Source of the DNA: JAHEEL01 sp963836085
GTDB taxonomy: Bacteria; Actinomycetota; Acidimicrobiia; Spongiisociales; UBA5794
Assembly: GCA_963836085.1 (NCBI GenBank)
Contig: CAWIHT010000014.1
Coordinates: forward strand, 354,005-418,004
Length of the DNA: 64,000 bases
Direction of reading: 5' to 3'
Shown here: positions 24,075-33,269 of the stretch, piece after piece
How positions within the stretch are numbered: position 1 is the first letter of the stretch
Layout: each line of letters begins with the position of its first letter
Position numbers and translations under genes: made by a program
The notes under the pieces: model-generated
Database searches by the model: none
Told to the model about the DNA's origin: nothing
What the model saw: the letters and a program-made list of their open reading frames with translations, nothing else

Positions 24075-25211
24075 GTGACCGACTACCAGCGCCTCATCTC
24101 GGGCTTCTACTTCATCTACTACGCATCGGCAGCGACGCTTCTCCCCAACCTGCCGCTGATCTTTGACGACGCCGGATACAGCGGCAGCCAGATCGGCTGG
24201 CTGCTCGCCCTCCCGCCCGCGATGTCGATCGTTGCTGCACCTACGTGGGGCGCCGTCGCCGATTCGACGGGACGCGGCCGCGCCCTGCTTGCCCTTGCCC
24301 TCGCCGGATCCGGTGCCGGGGCGCTGGCCCTGGGTGTGGCGACGGCCTACGTGGCAACCGTGGCGGTCATGTTCGTATTCGCTCTCGCGCTCGCTCCGGT
24401 GGTCCCGTTCACCGATGCCGCTTCTGTCGAGGCGATCGATGACACCAGCCGCTACGGACGGCTCCGGTTGTGGGGGGCACTCGGATGGGGTCTCGCCGCT
24501 CCCATTGCAGGGTGGGGCATCGATCGTCTCGGGCTCGGCCTTGCTCCTGCCCTGTTCGCCGCCGGCATGCTGGTCCTCGTTGTCATGAGTCGGCAGATGC
24601 CGGTGTCGATTCGGCGGACGAGGCTCCTCAGCGAGTTCAAGCTCGCTCTCGCGAACCTGAAAGGCTGGACTCCCTTGCTGGCCGGCACACTCGTGGTCGG
24701 CATTGTCGGCGGCACGACCATCGGGTATCTGTTCCTCCTCCTCCGGTCGCTCGGAGCTTCGTCGTTGACCATGGGCCTGGCACTTGCGATTGCCACCGTC
24801 AGCGAGATCGTCGCGTTCTCATCGGCGGGGCGGGTGCTCGGTCGTCTCGGCGTCGGGGGAACGATGCTGCTCGGAATCGCAGCCGGAGCGATACGCCTCT
24901 TGATCTTTGGATCTGTGCCGTCGGTCGGATGGGCGTTGACGGCACAACTCTTCCACGGACTCACGTTCTCGCTCCCGCTCGCCGCTGGCGTCATGGGTGC
25001 TGCCAAACTCTCCCCCAAGGGGCTGGCCACTACCGGGCAGGGCGTGTTCTCCGCGGTGTTCCTCGGCCTCGGACCGATCATCGGCGTGATCCTCGCCGGC
25101 TATCTCCTCAACCAAGGTTCTGAGCAGTCCATGATGACCGCCATGGGCGTGGTCGTGTTGGTCTCCGGTCTCATTGTGGGGATCCCACTCATTCGAGCAT
25201 CCGACCTCTAG
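24075..25211 (+). CDS. MFS transporter (nucleoside/sugar symporter-like, MFS_1_like)
   Basis: The protein of about 378 residues has twelve predicted membrane segments, beginning with YQRLISGFYFIYYASAATLLPNLPLIFDDAGYSGSQIGWLLALPP and WGAVADSTGRGRALL, the MFS loop-2 type motif. This matches the MFS_1_like branch that includes nucleoside permease NupG and 3-phenylpropionate transporter-like proteins. The GTG at 24075 is chosen because the open frame upstream is arginine-rich and not protein-like. The transported compound cannot be told. Confidence 0.85.
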   Translation: MTDYQRLISGFYFIYYASAATLLPNLPLIFDDAGYSGSQIGWLLALPPAMSIVAAPTWGAVADSTGRGRALLALALAGSGAGALALGVATAYVATVAVMFVFALALAPVVPFTDAASVEAIDDTSRYGRLRLWGALGWGLAAPIAGWGIDRLGLGLAPALFAAGMLVLVVMSRQMPVSIRRTRLLSEFKLALANLKGWTPLLAGTLVVGIVGGTTIGYLFLLLRSLGASSLTMGLALAIATVSEIVAFSSAGRVLGRLGVGGTMLLGIAAGAIRLLIFGSVPSVGWALTAQLFHGLTFSLPLAAGVMGAAKLSPKGLATTGQGVFSAVFLGLGPIIGVILAGYLLNQGSEQSMMTAMGVVVLVSGLIVGIPLIRASDL

Positions 25212-25369
25212 GTGGACCCGACCGGGGCTACAAGCCGAGGAGCCTGAGGTTCACGTCCGCGATGGTTGCGACATCCGCGCCATTCCGGTCGGCAGTCCGG
25301 CTGCAGATTCCTTGGGATTCTTCATGCCGAGCACCGGTTTCTGTCACAGTCGGGAGATAGGTTGCGGGT

Positions 25370-26497
25370 ATGGATACGAAGACCGCCTCCGCCGCAACGA
25401 TCGAGCAGAGACTGCTTGACATCGAAGCCGCAATCGCCCGCGGTCGCGGAGAGCAGATGTCGCTGTTGCGGGAACTCGATCGGCGGCAGGTCGCACTCCG
25501 TGACGGTCACCGGTCCCTCCAAGAATGGGTAGCCGGCAGGATCGATCTCGCATCTGAGACCGCCCGTGTCCTCGTCTCGACTGCGCGGCGTCTCGAAGAT
25601 CTCCCCGATGTTGACGAAGCCGTCACTGCTGGTGCAATCGGTTTCGACCGCGCCACAGCCATCGCCCGCCTTGCAGGCCGTGCCAACGCGTTGGACCTGC
25701 TGACCGAGACCGCGGGGCGTGACATCGAAGGCATCCGCGTGTTGGCCGCCCGACGTCGCAGGATGACGCGTCTTGACGAGATCCGGTCGTTCGCAGAACG
25801 CTACGTCGCGATCCAACCGAACCTCGACGAAACCTCCTGGCGCATCTCCGGACTGTTGCCGGGCTTTGCGGGCCGTACCGTCGTCGAAGCCCTCGAAACC
25901 AGAGGCGACGAGTTCCCCTACGGGCCGCAGGTCACCCCGACACGGACCACGAGGAACGCAGATGCGTTGTGGTCGATCAGCCACGACGCCGTCACCGGTG
26001 GCGACGGCGCCACCATCGACTCATCAACACCGGTCCTCACAGTGTTCGTCGACGCGACCGAAGCTGCAGCGTCGAACGGCACCACCGGTGTCACCTTGGA
26101 GGCGGGTCCCCAGGTTGGCCCGAACGCGGTCGAGGCGATCATGTGCACCGGTGCTGTTGAAGTCACCGCACGAACCGCAGACGGACAACCCCTTGCACTC
26201 GGACGCCGGACCCGGGTGATCCCGCCCCGCCTCCGTCGATTCGTCATGCATCGCGACGGCGCCGTCTGCACCGTTGCGGGCTGTGTCTCGCGGTATCGCC
26301 TGCAGATCCATCACATTGTCCCGTGGTCCCAGAACGGTTCTACGGATCCGGAGAACCTGACGACGCTGTGCTGGTTCCATCACCAGGTCGTGATCCACGG
26401 CCAGGGCTTCCACATCGACCCGAGTTCACCACCCCAACGCCGAAGACTCCTCAACCCAAGAATCCACGCACCACCCACCCGGATAAACGCCGCCTAG
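25370..26497 (+). CDS. HNH endonuclease with DUF222 (13E12-type) domain
   Basis: The 375-residue protein has an N-terminal helical DUF222 domain (ELDRRQVALRDGHRSLQEWVAGRIDLASETARVLVSTARRLEDLP). The C-terminal HNH nuclease motif is CTVAGCVSRYRLQIHHIVPWSQNGSTDPENLTTLCWFHHQVVIHGQGF, with its zinc Cys pair, HH and the closing HH. These proteins occur in many copies in actinobacterial genomes and some behave as repeats or mobile-element relatives. Here it stands alone. The 158-base gap before it holds no other gene. Confidence 0.93.
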   Translation: MDTKTASAATIEQRLLDIEAAIARGRGEQMSLLRELDRRQVALRDGHRSLQEWVAGRIDLASETARVLVSTARRLEDLPDVDEAVTAGAIGFDRATAIARLAGRANALDLLTETAGRDIEGIRVLAARRRRMTRLDEIRSFAERYVAIQPNLDETSWRISGLLPGFAGRTVVEALETRGDEFPYGPQVTPTRTTRNADALWSISHDAVTGGDGATIDSSTPVLTVFVDATEAAASNGTTGVTLEAGPQVGPNAVEAIMCTGAVEVTARTADGQPLALGRRTRVIPPRLRRFVMHRDGAVCTVAGCVSRYRLQIHHIVPWSQNGSTDPENLTTLCWFHHQVVIHGQGFHIDPSSPPQRRRLLNPRIHAPPTRINAA

Positions 26498-26602
26498 ACC
26501 GACGAGTCCTCCTACTCCCCTCGCCCCAACCAATTCCTCCCCCTGAAGCGAAGGGACTCAAGAAGACATCGGAGCGGTCCTTGCGCGCCGCTTCCTCAAT
26601 CG

Positions 26603-26629
26603 TTCACGGTGACGAAACAGAGCTGAAAC
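26603..26629 (+). promoter_or_regulatory. Candidate GlnR box upstream of amtB-glnK
   Basis: TTCAC (26603-26607), GAAAC (26614-26618) and GAAAC (26625-26629) are spaced by exactly six bases, the 11-base periodicity of actinobacterial GlnR half-sites (GTnAC-n6-GAAAC). It lies about 100 bases before the amtB start, where GlnR activates ammonium-transport genes under nitrogen limitation. Confidence 0.6.
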
Positions 26630-26727
26630 GCGGCTCGCGTAGCTTGCCTCTTCATCCGGTTGTCCTCGGGCGCCGGATCTTGTCGTTCAGGAACTGAGAC
26701 CGAAAGCAAGGGCAGAGGAGGCAACCA

Positions 26728-28068
26728 ATGAAGAGGAGATTGCTGATCGTGGGCGTCACAGCGAGCGTGTCAACGCTCCTGTTGGCTGCGCCGGCGATGG
26801 CGCAGGACGAGATCACAGCGGAGGCGGTGCAGACGACCCTCGACAACATCTGGGTGTTGCTGGCCGCCGTCCTCGTGATCTTCATGCAGGCAGGATTCGC
26901 GCTCGTCGAGGCGGGCCTGACGAGAGCCAAGAGTGTCGCCAACATCATGATGAAGAACCTGATGGACTTCTCCGCAGGCGTGATCTCATTCGCATTGGTG
27001 GGCTTCGCGATCGCGTTTGGGCCCGGCAACGCCCTGTTCGGAACCGAGGGTTGGTTCCTGAACCCCGACGTCTTCACCGAGGGCTATTTCGGGACGCTGT
27101 CGCTTCCCACGTTCTTCATATTCCAGGTGGCGTTCGCGGCGACGGCAGCGACCATCGTCTCCGGTGCGATGGCGGAGCGCACGAAGTTCAAGAGCTACTT
27201 CGTCTATAGCTTCGTGATCACGGCCCTGATCTATCCGATCGTCGTGCACTGGCTGTGGGGCGGTGGCTGGCTCTCGACCCTCTCGACACCGATGATCGAC
27301 TTTGCCGGCTCCACGATTGTTCACAGCGTGGGTGGATGGGCGGCCCTCATGGGTGCGATCGTCCTCGGCCCACGGATCGGCAAGTACGCAAAGAACGGTG
27401 CGTCACGAGCCATCCCCGGCCACTCGATCCCGTTCGCCATCATCGGTGTGTTCATCCTCTTCATCGGATGGTTCGGGTTCAACCCGGGATCGGAACTCGC
27501 AGCAGACAGTGCGGTGGGCTACATCGCCCTCACCACACTGATCGCAGGAGCAACGGGAGCGATATTCGCGACGATCACGGTCTGGATCAGGACCGGAGTC
27601 CCCGACGTGGCAATGGCAGGGAACGGCACACTCGCCGGACTCGTCGCCATCACGGCAGGGACCGCGAACGTCTCCAACTGGGGTGCCGCGCTGATCGGTG
27701 CGCTCGCCGGGATCATCGTGGTGTTCTCCGTCTTCTTCTTCGACAGGCGCCGAGTCGACGATCCGGTTGGAGCGATCTCCGTGCACGGGGTGTGTGGTGC
27801 GTTCGGCACGTTGATGGTCGGGTTTCTCGCAACCGAGGGGGGTCTGTTCTACGGCGGTGGATTCGACCAGCTCGTGACTCAGGTCATCGGCGTCGTGGCG
27901 GTGTTCGTATTCGTGACGATCACCTCCGGGTTGCTGTTCCTCGCCATCAAGGCAACGATCGGTCTCCGGGTCCCGCCGGAAGAAGAGGTCGCCGGGCTGG
28001 ACGTGATGGAGCACGGCGCCCCCGGGTACGGTCCTGACATCCTGACCACGGCCCCGGCTACTGGCTGA
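26728..28068 (+). CDS. amtB: Ammonium transporter
   Basis: The 446-residue protein has a cleavable signal (MKRRLLIVGVTASVSTLLLAAPAMA) and eleven membrane segments of the Amt/Rh family. The twin pore histidines lie in IVHSVGGWAALMGA and SVHGVCGAFGTLMVG, and the conserved DFAGSTIVHSVGG and GFNPGS elements are present. It moves ammonium across the membrane and is normally plugged by the PII protein encoded 14 bases downstream. The start has a GGAGGCAACC ribosome site. The upstream GlnR-like box suggests induction by nitrogen starvation. Confidence 0.97.
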   Translation: MKRRLLIVGVTASVSTLLLAAPAMAQDEITAEAVQTTLDNIWVLLAAVLVIFMQAGFALVEAGLTRAKSVANIMMKNLMDFSAGVISFALVGFAIAFGPGNALFGTEGWFLNPDVFTEGYFGTLSLPTFFIFQVAFAATAATIVSGAMAERTKFKSYFVYSFVITALIYPIVVHWLWGGGWLSTLSTPMIDFAGSTIVHSVGGWAALMGAIVLGPRIGKYAKNGASRAIPGHSIPFAIIGVFILFIGWFGFNPGSELAADSAVGYIALTTLIAGATGAIFATITVWIRTGVPDVAMAGNGTLAGLVAITAGTANVSNWGAALIGALAGIIVVFSVFFFDRRRVDDPVGAISVHGVCGAFGTLMVGFLATEGGLFYGGGFDQLVTQVIGVVAVFVFVTITSGLLFLAIKATIGLRVPPEEEVAGLDVMEHGAPGYGPDILTTAPATG

Positions 28069-28082
28069 GAGGAGCAACAGAT

Positions 28083-28421
28083 ATGAAACTGATTACCGCG
28101 GTCATCAAGCCGCACAAAGTTGACGAGGTCATCGACGCCCTCAAGACCGCAGGAATCCAGGCGGTCACCGTCACCGAGGTCAAAGGATTCGGCCGCCAGG
28201 GCGGGCACACCGAGACCTACCGGGGCGCGGAGTACACCGTTGACTTCACGCCGAAGGTGAAGCTCGAAATCGTGGTCGATGCGTCCGACGTTGCCATGGC
28301 GACGGACGTTATCCAGACCACCGCAACGTCCGGGAAGATCGGGGACGGCAAGATCTGGATCACGCCGGTCGAGTCCGTCGTCCGCATCCGTACCGGCGAA
28401 CAGGGGGCTGACGCGATCTAA
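28083..28421 (+). CDS. glnK: PII nitrogen regulatory protein
   Basis: The 112-residue protein has all PII signatures: the start MKLITAVIKPHKVDEVIDAL, the T-loop GRQGGHTETYRGAEYTVDFTPK with modifiable Tyr51, and GKIGDGKIWITPVESVVRIRTGE for ATP/2-oxoglutarate binding. It binds and blocks AmtB when unmodified. In actinobacteria the T-loop Tyr is modified by GlnD. The gene follows amtB by 14 bases with GAGAGGAG upstream. glnD, usually third in an amtB-glnK-glnD operon of actinobacteria, is here on the opposite strand. Confidence 0.97.
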   Translation: MKLITAVIKPHKVDEVIDALKTAGIQAVTVTEVKGFGRQGGHTETYRGAEYTVDFTPKVKLEIVVDASDVAMATDVIQTTATSGKIGDGKIWITPVESVVRIRTGEQGADAI

Positions 28422-28449
28422 CCAGATCCACCAAGGGGAGAAACCAGAG

Positions 28450-28481
28450 TGATCGCATCCGGCTCCGACCGGGTGCGATCA
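28450..28481. terminator. Bidirectional hairpin between convergent glnK and glnD
   Basis: TGATCGCATCCGG (28450-28462) pairs with CCGGGTGCGATCA (28469-28481) around a six-base loop, with one G-T wobble. It ends inside the glnD stop codon and 28 bases after the glnK stop, so it can terminate both units. There is no T-tract. Confidence 0.65.
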
Positions 28482-30893
28482 GTCGCGCAAGCGGTTCCGG
28501 ATTCGGATCCGAAGGTCCGAGAGTTCGGCCTCGTCCTTGATGCGAACACCGGATCGGCGAACGTGGAAGAGATCGCGAGCCTGGCCGCCCATCGTGTCGA
28601 TCTTGGCGAGACGAACATCGAGGTCCTCATCGTGGAGCGCCTCGACAATATCGAGGAGCAGTCCGATGCGGTCGGGAGCGCGGATCTCGAGGACCGTGTT
28701 GCGCCCGCTGCGGCCCGTGCGTACCTCGACGGGGCTCTGATCCTCGTCGTGGCGTCGATAGGCGTGGACCCGATCGGCGATGGCAGCCCGCAGCGCGTCC
28801 TCGTCTTCGAGCGCGGTGTTCAGGTCGACCATCACCCGATCCCAGCGTTCGTGATCGACCGCCGTGCCGGTTCGATCGTCCATCACGTGGAAGGTGTCGA
28901 GGGCGAGTCCGTCGGAACGCGTTCGGAGGCGGGCATCCATGACCCCGATGCCGTTGCGGGTGAAGGCCTGGCTGACCGCGAGGAGGAATCCTTCCCGGTC
29001 CGACCCTGTAACGAAGATCCGGTCCGCCCGGCGAGAGTCCACCGACACGTGGCCGGCCGAATCGAGAGCGGACACCGCGTCGAGGTGCCAGGCGACCTCG
29101 CGTGGTGATGTCGTATCGAGGTAGTCCCGCGGCATGGCATCGACATGCTCTTCGATCAGCCGACGGTCGAACCGACCGTCCGCTGCAACCACGATCGCCT
29201 CGATGTCCGGCGTGGCCCGCACGGCCTCACCGGTCGCGAGCGCGTGAGCGACCTTTCGGTACAGACGACGCAACAGCGTCGACCGCCACTCGTTCCACAT
29301 CGTCGAACCGGTGGCTCGCAGGTCGGCGATCGTCAGGAGGTAGAGCAATTGGAGTTGGCGTAGATCCTCGATTGCTCCTGCCACCTCGTCGATGACGGCT
29401 GGGTCGGCGATATCGCGTCGGGTCGCCGTTTCAGCGAGGAGGAGATGATGCCGGATCGCATTGACGACGGCGGCCACCGTGGACGGCCCGAATCCGGCTC
29501 GACGGAGGAACGTGGCTGCGAGGTCGGCCCCCACGATTTCATGGTTTCCTCCGCGGGCCTTGCCGATGTCGTGCAAGAACGCAGCAAGCAGCAACTCCTC
29601 GGTCGAGCCAATCTCGTCGACCAATGCCGCGGTCTCGTCCCCGGCGTCGATGATTGCCTGCATCTCGTCGACCGCACGCCACATGTGCGAACCGCTGGGA
29701 TGTGCATGGAATGGGGCGAGTTCCGGCGCTGTCGCCACCGGGGTCCATTCGGGGAATTCACGGTCCACCCATCCGAGTTCCTCGAGAAGCCCGAAGATCG
29801 TTCGTCCGCGTCCGCCGGCCGACAGCAACGTCACGAAGGCTGTCCGATCGGCGGCGGTCCACTCCATTGGAGGGGCGGCGAGGACGAGTTCCTCCTCCGC
29901 CGGGTCGAGCCAGGCGCCCTCGGGACGGGCGGCCGCACGCACAGCAGTGGCGAGGACGCTCTCAAAGGCGTCGGCACCGTCCGGTGTATCGGGTGAAGAG
30001 AAGCGTGTCCGGATCGCGCCGAAGACTCGCCGTCCCAGACCGGCGGTCGGCGCGTGCTCTGCATGCAATTCGGGCCAGCGCCGGTCCGCGAGACGATCGC
30101 CGACGTGCAGCGCCGACGTGAGTGATATCGCGAGCGACTGAACATCGGTGTCGAGCCACAGGGCCGCAGGTTCCCGGAGGTCGACGAGGAATCGGTCGTT
30201 CTGACGGCCCGCAGCGGCGTGGAGCGCGTTGCGCACCGACAGGAGCACACGCTTCGCCTCGCGTTCCTCATCAGTCTCCGAGGGATAGCTCAGGCCGATC
30301 AGCTCGGCACGACGACGCTCCCACCAGAAGCCTTCGTGGGTCCGCAGCGCACCCCTCCCCGCCTTGACATCCGCTGCCATCACCGGATACGGCTCGACAA
30401 GGCGCCGTTCTCGCTCCAGGTCGGCCAGACGCGGTGCCAGAGCCCGCTCCCTGAGGACCTCTCCGAGCGCCCGCTCGAACTCTCCGAACAACGCTTCGTC
30501 GCCGGCGATGAGCCGCGACGACAGGAGGGAGGTAAGGGTCTCGAGGTCCTCGCGTGCAGCCACGCGACACTCCTGGACGGTGCGCACGGCGTGGCCGACT
30601 TTGATGTTGGCGTCCCACAGTGGATAGAAGACGGCCTGAACCAACGGATCGGTCTCACGCCTGTGGTGCAGGATCATCAGGTCGACGTCGGACCAGATGC
30701 ACTGCTCTCCTCTGCCGTAGCCGCCGAGGGCGATCACCGCCGCCCCCGCACCGATCTCGGATCCAAGCTGCTCGATGCCGGCGTCGAGCGCCGCCGTCAG
30801 GGCCGTGCTGGTGTCTGGGCCCCCATCACCGATCGCATGTGCACTCAGCGAAGTGCGCAGATCGAGAAAAGGGGTGAGGGGGTTCGAGTTCAT
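28479..30893 (-). CDS. glnD: [Protein-PII] uridylyl/adenylyltransferase
   Basis: The 804-residue protein has the GlnD domain order. A nucleotidyltransferase domain comes first (VIALGGYGRGEQCIWSDVDLMIL, with the GG and DxD metal motif near residue 65), then a helical middle. An HD hydrolase domain follows (LLAAFLHDIGKARGGNHE about residue 455), then two C-terminal ACT domains (IFVTGSDREGFLLAVSQAFTRNGIGVMDARL and LEIRAPDRIGLLLDIVEALHDEDLDVRLAKIDTMG) for glutamine sensing. It modifies GlnK Tyr51 and removes the group again. The ATG at 30893 fits the family start; the open frame further upstream is not protein-like. It is convergent with amtB-glnK. Confidence 0.95.
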   Translation of the reverse strand: MNSNPLTPFLDLRTSLSAHAIGDGGPDTSTALTAALDAGIEQLGSEIGAGAAVIALGGYGRGEQCIWSDVDLMILHHRRETDPLVQAVFYPLWDANIKVGHAVRTVQECRVAAREDLETLTSLLSSRLIAGDEALFGEFERALGEVLRERALAPRLADLERERRLVEPYPVMAADVKAGRGALRTHEGFWWERRRAELIGLSYPSETDEEREAKRVLLSVRNALHAAAGRQNDRFLVDLREPAALWLDTDVQSLAISLTSALHVGDRLADRRWPELHAEHAPTAGLGRRVFGAIRTRFSSPDTPDGADAFESVLATAVRAAARPEGAWLDPAEEELVLAAPPMEWTAADRTAFVTLLSAGGRGRTIFGLLEELGWVDREFPEWTPVATAPELAPFHAHPSGSHMWRAVDEMQAIIDAGDETAALVDEIGSTEELLLAAFLHDIGKARGGNHEIVGADLAATFLRRAGFGPSTVAAVVNAIRHHLLLAETATRRDIADPAVIDEVAGAIEDLRQLQLLYLLTIADLRATGSTMWNEWRSTLLRRLYRKVAHALATGEAVRATPDIEAIVVAADGRFDRRLIEEHVDAMPRDYLDTTSPREVAWHLDAVSALDSAGHVSVDSRRADRIFVTGSDREGFLLAVSQAFTRNGIGVMDARLRTRSDGLALDTFHVMDDRTGTAVDHERWDRVMVDLNTALEDEDALRAAIADRVHAYRRHDEDQSPVEVRTGRSGRNTVLEIRAPDRIGLLLDIVEALHDEDLDVRLAKIDTMGGQARDLFHVRRSGVRIKDEAELSDLRIRIRNRLRD

Positions 30894-31048
30894 GCTGGCT
30901 GAGTGAATCCGGATAGGCGAGACGGCCTCTGCGCTGCTGCACAGGAGTTCGCCAGAATGTAGTGACGTCGTGGCTGACACCGGAGGCGGCACCGTTCGAG
31001 GCGTCGTCCATGGTGGGAGGGGCCGGATAGAACCAACCGATCCGTTCG

Positions 31049-32326
31049 TCACCCGCTCGCGCCGGCGGCCGATCGGCGTTGAGCGATGGCGAACTTCACG
31101 AGGGAGATCGTGAGGAACGATGTGGCGACGGCGACGATGATCGGGGCCGTCTGGAGCGCGCCGACCTGGGTGAGGATCGCTACCAGAAGAACCAGTGAGA
31201 ATGGGGCCGCGACCAGCGAACCCGGCACCGCCGCCAACATGCAGGTGAAGGCGAGAGCGAGCGGTATCTCGGGGAAGATCTGGTGCACGAGGACCCCGGT
31301 CGTCCCCCCGATGAAGAGGATCGGGAAAATGGGGCCACCGATGAATCCGCTTGCCGAGCTCACAGCAAACGTGAACATCTTGCCGACGAGAATCGCAATC
31401 AGGAGCGCAACGCCGAGCGCACTCCCGTTCTTCAGCACGGTGTCGAGCTGGTCGGTGCCTGTGAAGTTCGTGAGCGGCAAGGCCCAACCGACCAACCCGA
31501 ACAGAAGACCGCCGATCACGGGCAACACGAGTGCTGGAATCTTCAGCCCACTCAGCAGCCGTTTCGCCGCTGCCGCGATCGCGAGGGTGGAAAGCACAAC
31601 AGCCACGGACAGCACACCGAACCCGACTCCAGCAAGCAGATTCCACGTTTCGTAGTCGTACTGCGGGACTTCGTACAGGTCGAGGAACACGCTTCCCGCG
31701 ATCGCGAAGTACAGGCCGAACGCGACGCTCGACGCCACGATGGTGCCGAAGAACGTACTGCCGCTTCGACTCCGCGGCGGCGACGAGATCTCGAGTACGA
31801 GAATCGATCCCAACAGTGGACTCGAGAACAAGCCGCCGAACGCTCCGGCCATGCCGCTGAGGGCATGCTCCTTCTTCGCATCATCATCGAGTTTGCGACG
31901 CTCAGCGATGTACTGCCCGGCACCACCACCCATCTGGCCGAGCGCTACCTCAGGACCGAGGCTCGCCCCGCCGACGAGGGATACTCCAGACACGGCGACA
32001 ATCTTGAGAACCATCTTGGTGTCGATGGTCTCGGACTTAAGGTCCTCGATCAGCCCGGGGACCTTGGCGGGCATCGCAAACACACGGCGGAGCACACCGA
32101 TGATCAGTCCTGCACCTGCTGCGACCGCAATCCACCACAATTCGCCGTCGAACCAACCGATTCCGGTTTCGCCATACCAGTCAGATCCGATGCCGGTCAC
32201 TCCGAGGAACACGAGGCCGGCGACAGCCCCAACACCACCGAGGAAGGCGGCGGTCAGCAGCAACTCCCAGAAGCTCCGGGCCTGGGTGTAGTCGGGTACA
32301 GCTTCGGTTGTTGGGTTGCCACCCAT
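31049..32326 (-). CDS. ClC-family chloride channel/transporter
   Basis: The 425-residue membrane protein has ClC signatures: GASLGPEVALGQMGGGAGQYIAE, in which GPEVA carries the gating glutamate, FGGLFSSPLLGSILVLEI, and SGFIGGPIFPILFIGGTTGVLVHQ for the anion path. The first selectivity motif (GSGIP) is not obvious. No CBS domains are attached. The ATG at 32326 has GGAGAAAG upstream; the open frame beyond it is not homologous. It is transcribed toward glnD with a 155-base gap, and no functional link is evident. The 268-base gap to 32594 shows nothing. Confidence 0.88.
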   Translation of the reverse strand: MGGNPTTEAVPDYTQARSFWELLLTAAFLGGVGAVAGLVFLGVTGIGSDWYGETGIGWFDGELWWIAVAAGAGLIIGVLRRVFAMPAKVPGLIEDLKSETIDTKMVLKIVAVSGVSLVGGASLGPEVALGQMGGGAGQYIAERRKLDDDAKKEHALSGMAGAFGGLFSSPLLGSILVLEISSPPRSRSGSTFFGTIVASSVAFGLYFAIAGSVFLDLYEVPQYDYETWNLLAGVGFGVLSVAVVLSTLAIAAAAKRLLSGLKIPALVLPVIGGLLFGLVGWALPLTNFTGTDQLDTVLKNGSALGVALLIAILVGKMFTFAVSSASGFIGGPIFPILFIGGTTGVLVHQIFPEIPLALAFTCMLAAVPGSLVAAPFSLVLLVAILTQVGALQTAPIIVAVATSFLTISLVKFAIAQRRSAAGASG

Positions 32327-32594
32327 CGGTTGCTTTCTCCAGCTGTCGGGGAATCGATCCTCAGTGCCGCTCGACCATAGGCCGATTCGCGAGGAGGTTG
32401 CCGACACGTTGATCGCCCCTCGGGTGCGGGCACCCACAGCAACCACGCCCCGCTGATCATGAAGGCGCGAATCGGAAACGCCGGCGTCATGTCGCCGGGG
32501 ACCGAGAGATCTTTGAGGAACCTTGCACCGAACTGCGCCGGCAAGGCTGCTCTCATGTACGTGACGGGGTTCGCTGCGGCCCTCCACGGAACGG

Positions 32595-33269
32595 CTACGA
32601 ACGGCCCCGCCGTTCGTCGATCCAGTGCACGAGGAGCGCCGCTCCAATGGCGACGGCAGCCCCAAGGGCGGCACCTCCCAGGGCGTCCGACAGCCAGTGC
32701 GCTCGCAAGTACACGCGACTCAAAGCCATGAACACGGCGAACGCTGCAGCGAGCATCTCGAGGTTCCGTCGTTTCGTCCCGGCCGGCACCAACACAATCA
32801 CGAGCGCCACCGCAATTGCTGCACCGGCGACGGCATGGCCGGAGGGAAACGAGAAGCCGGACGTCTCTACGAGCGGCAGCGGCGGCCGCGCTCGCTCGTA
32901 GAGGTTCTTCATGGGACCGATCAGCAACTGCGATCCGAGCATGGCCACAAACCAGAAGGCCAGCGCCTCCCATCGCCTGCGGTAGATCAGATAGATGCCG
33001 ACAAGGATCATCAGCGGCGCGGTCACCCACGTGCTACCGATGAAGTCGAGGACCTTCGCCAGGGTGACTGGGATCGTTGCTTCCAGGTCGATGGCGAGTT
33101 CGTAGATCCAGTCGTCGATCGCCTGAACGATGTCTGCGAGCGCAGGGATCGCGAGGGCGACGAACACCAGCGACCCCAGGACCCAGAGCACAAGGGCGAG
33201 GCGGTAGGCGCCTGGGTGGTCCTGCAGCAGCGGCCGCTCTTCGAGTCGGCGTTGCTGCCCGGATGTCAC
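32595..33269 (-). CDS. PAP2-family phosphatase (membrane lipid phosphatase)
   Basis: The 224-residue membrane protein has the three PAP2 motifs: KNLYERARPP, FSFPSGHAV and SRVYLRAHWLSDALGG, with the catalytic histidines in the last two. Such proteins remove phosphate from undecaprenyl pyrophosphate or phosphatidic acid on the outer membrane face. The GTG at 33269 overlaps the stop of the preceding membrane protein by four bases, so translation is coupled. The pairing with a flippase-like partner suggests a lipid-related job. Confidence 0.88.
   Translation of the reverse strand: MTSGQQRRLEERPLLQDHPGAYRLALVLWVLGSLVFVALAIPALADIVQAIDDWIYELAIDLEATIPVTLAKVLDFIGSTWVTAPLMILVGIYLIYRRRWEALAFWFVAMLGSQLLIGPMKNLYERARPPLPLVETSGFSFPSGHAVAGAAIAVALVIVLVPAGTKRRNLEMLAAAFAVFMALSRVYLRAHWLSDALGGAALGAAVAIGAALLVHWIDERRGRS

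Noticed and set aside
28479..31646. 1055-codon minus-strand frame as one protein
   Set aside because: The part before Met at 30893 is Arg-rich nonsense overlapping the ClC gene. GlnD proper starts at 30893.
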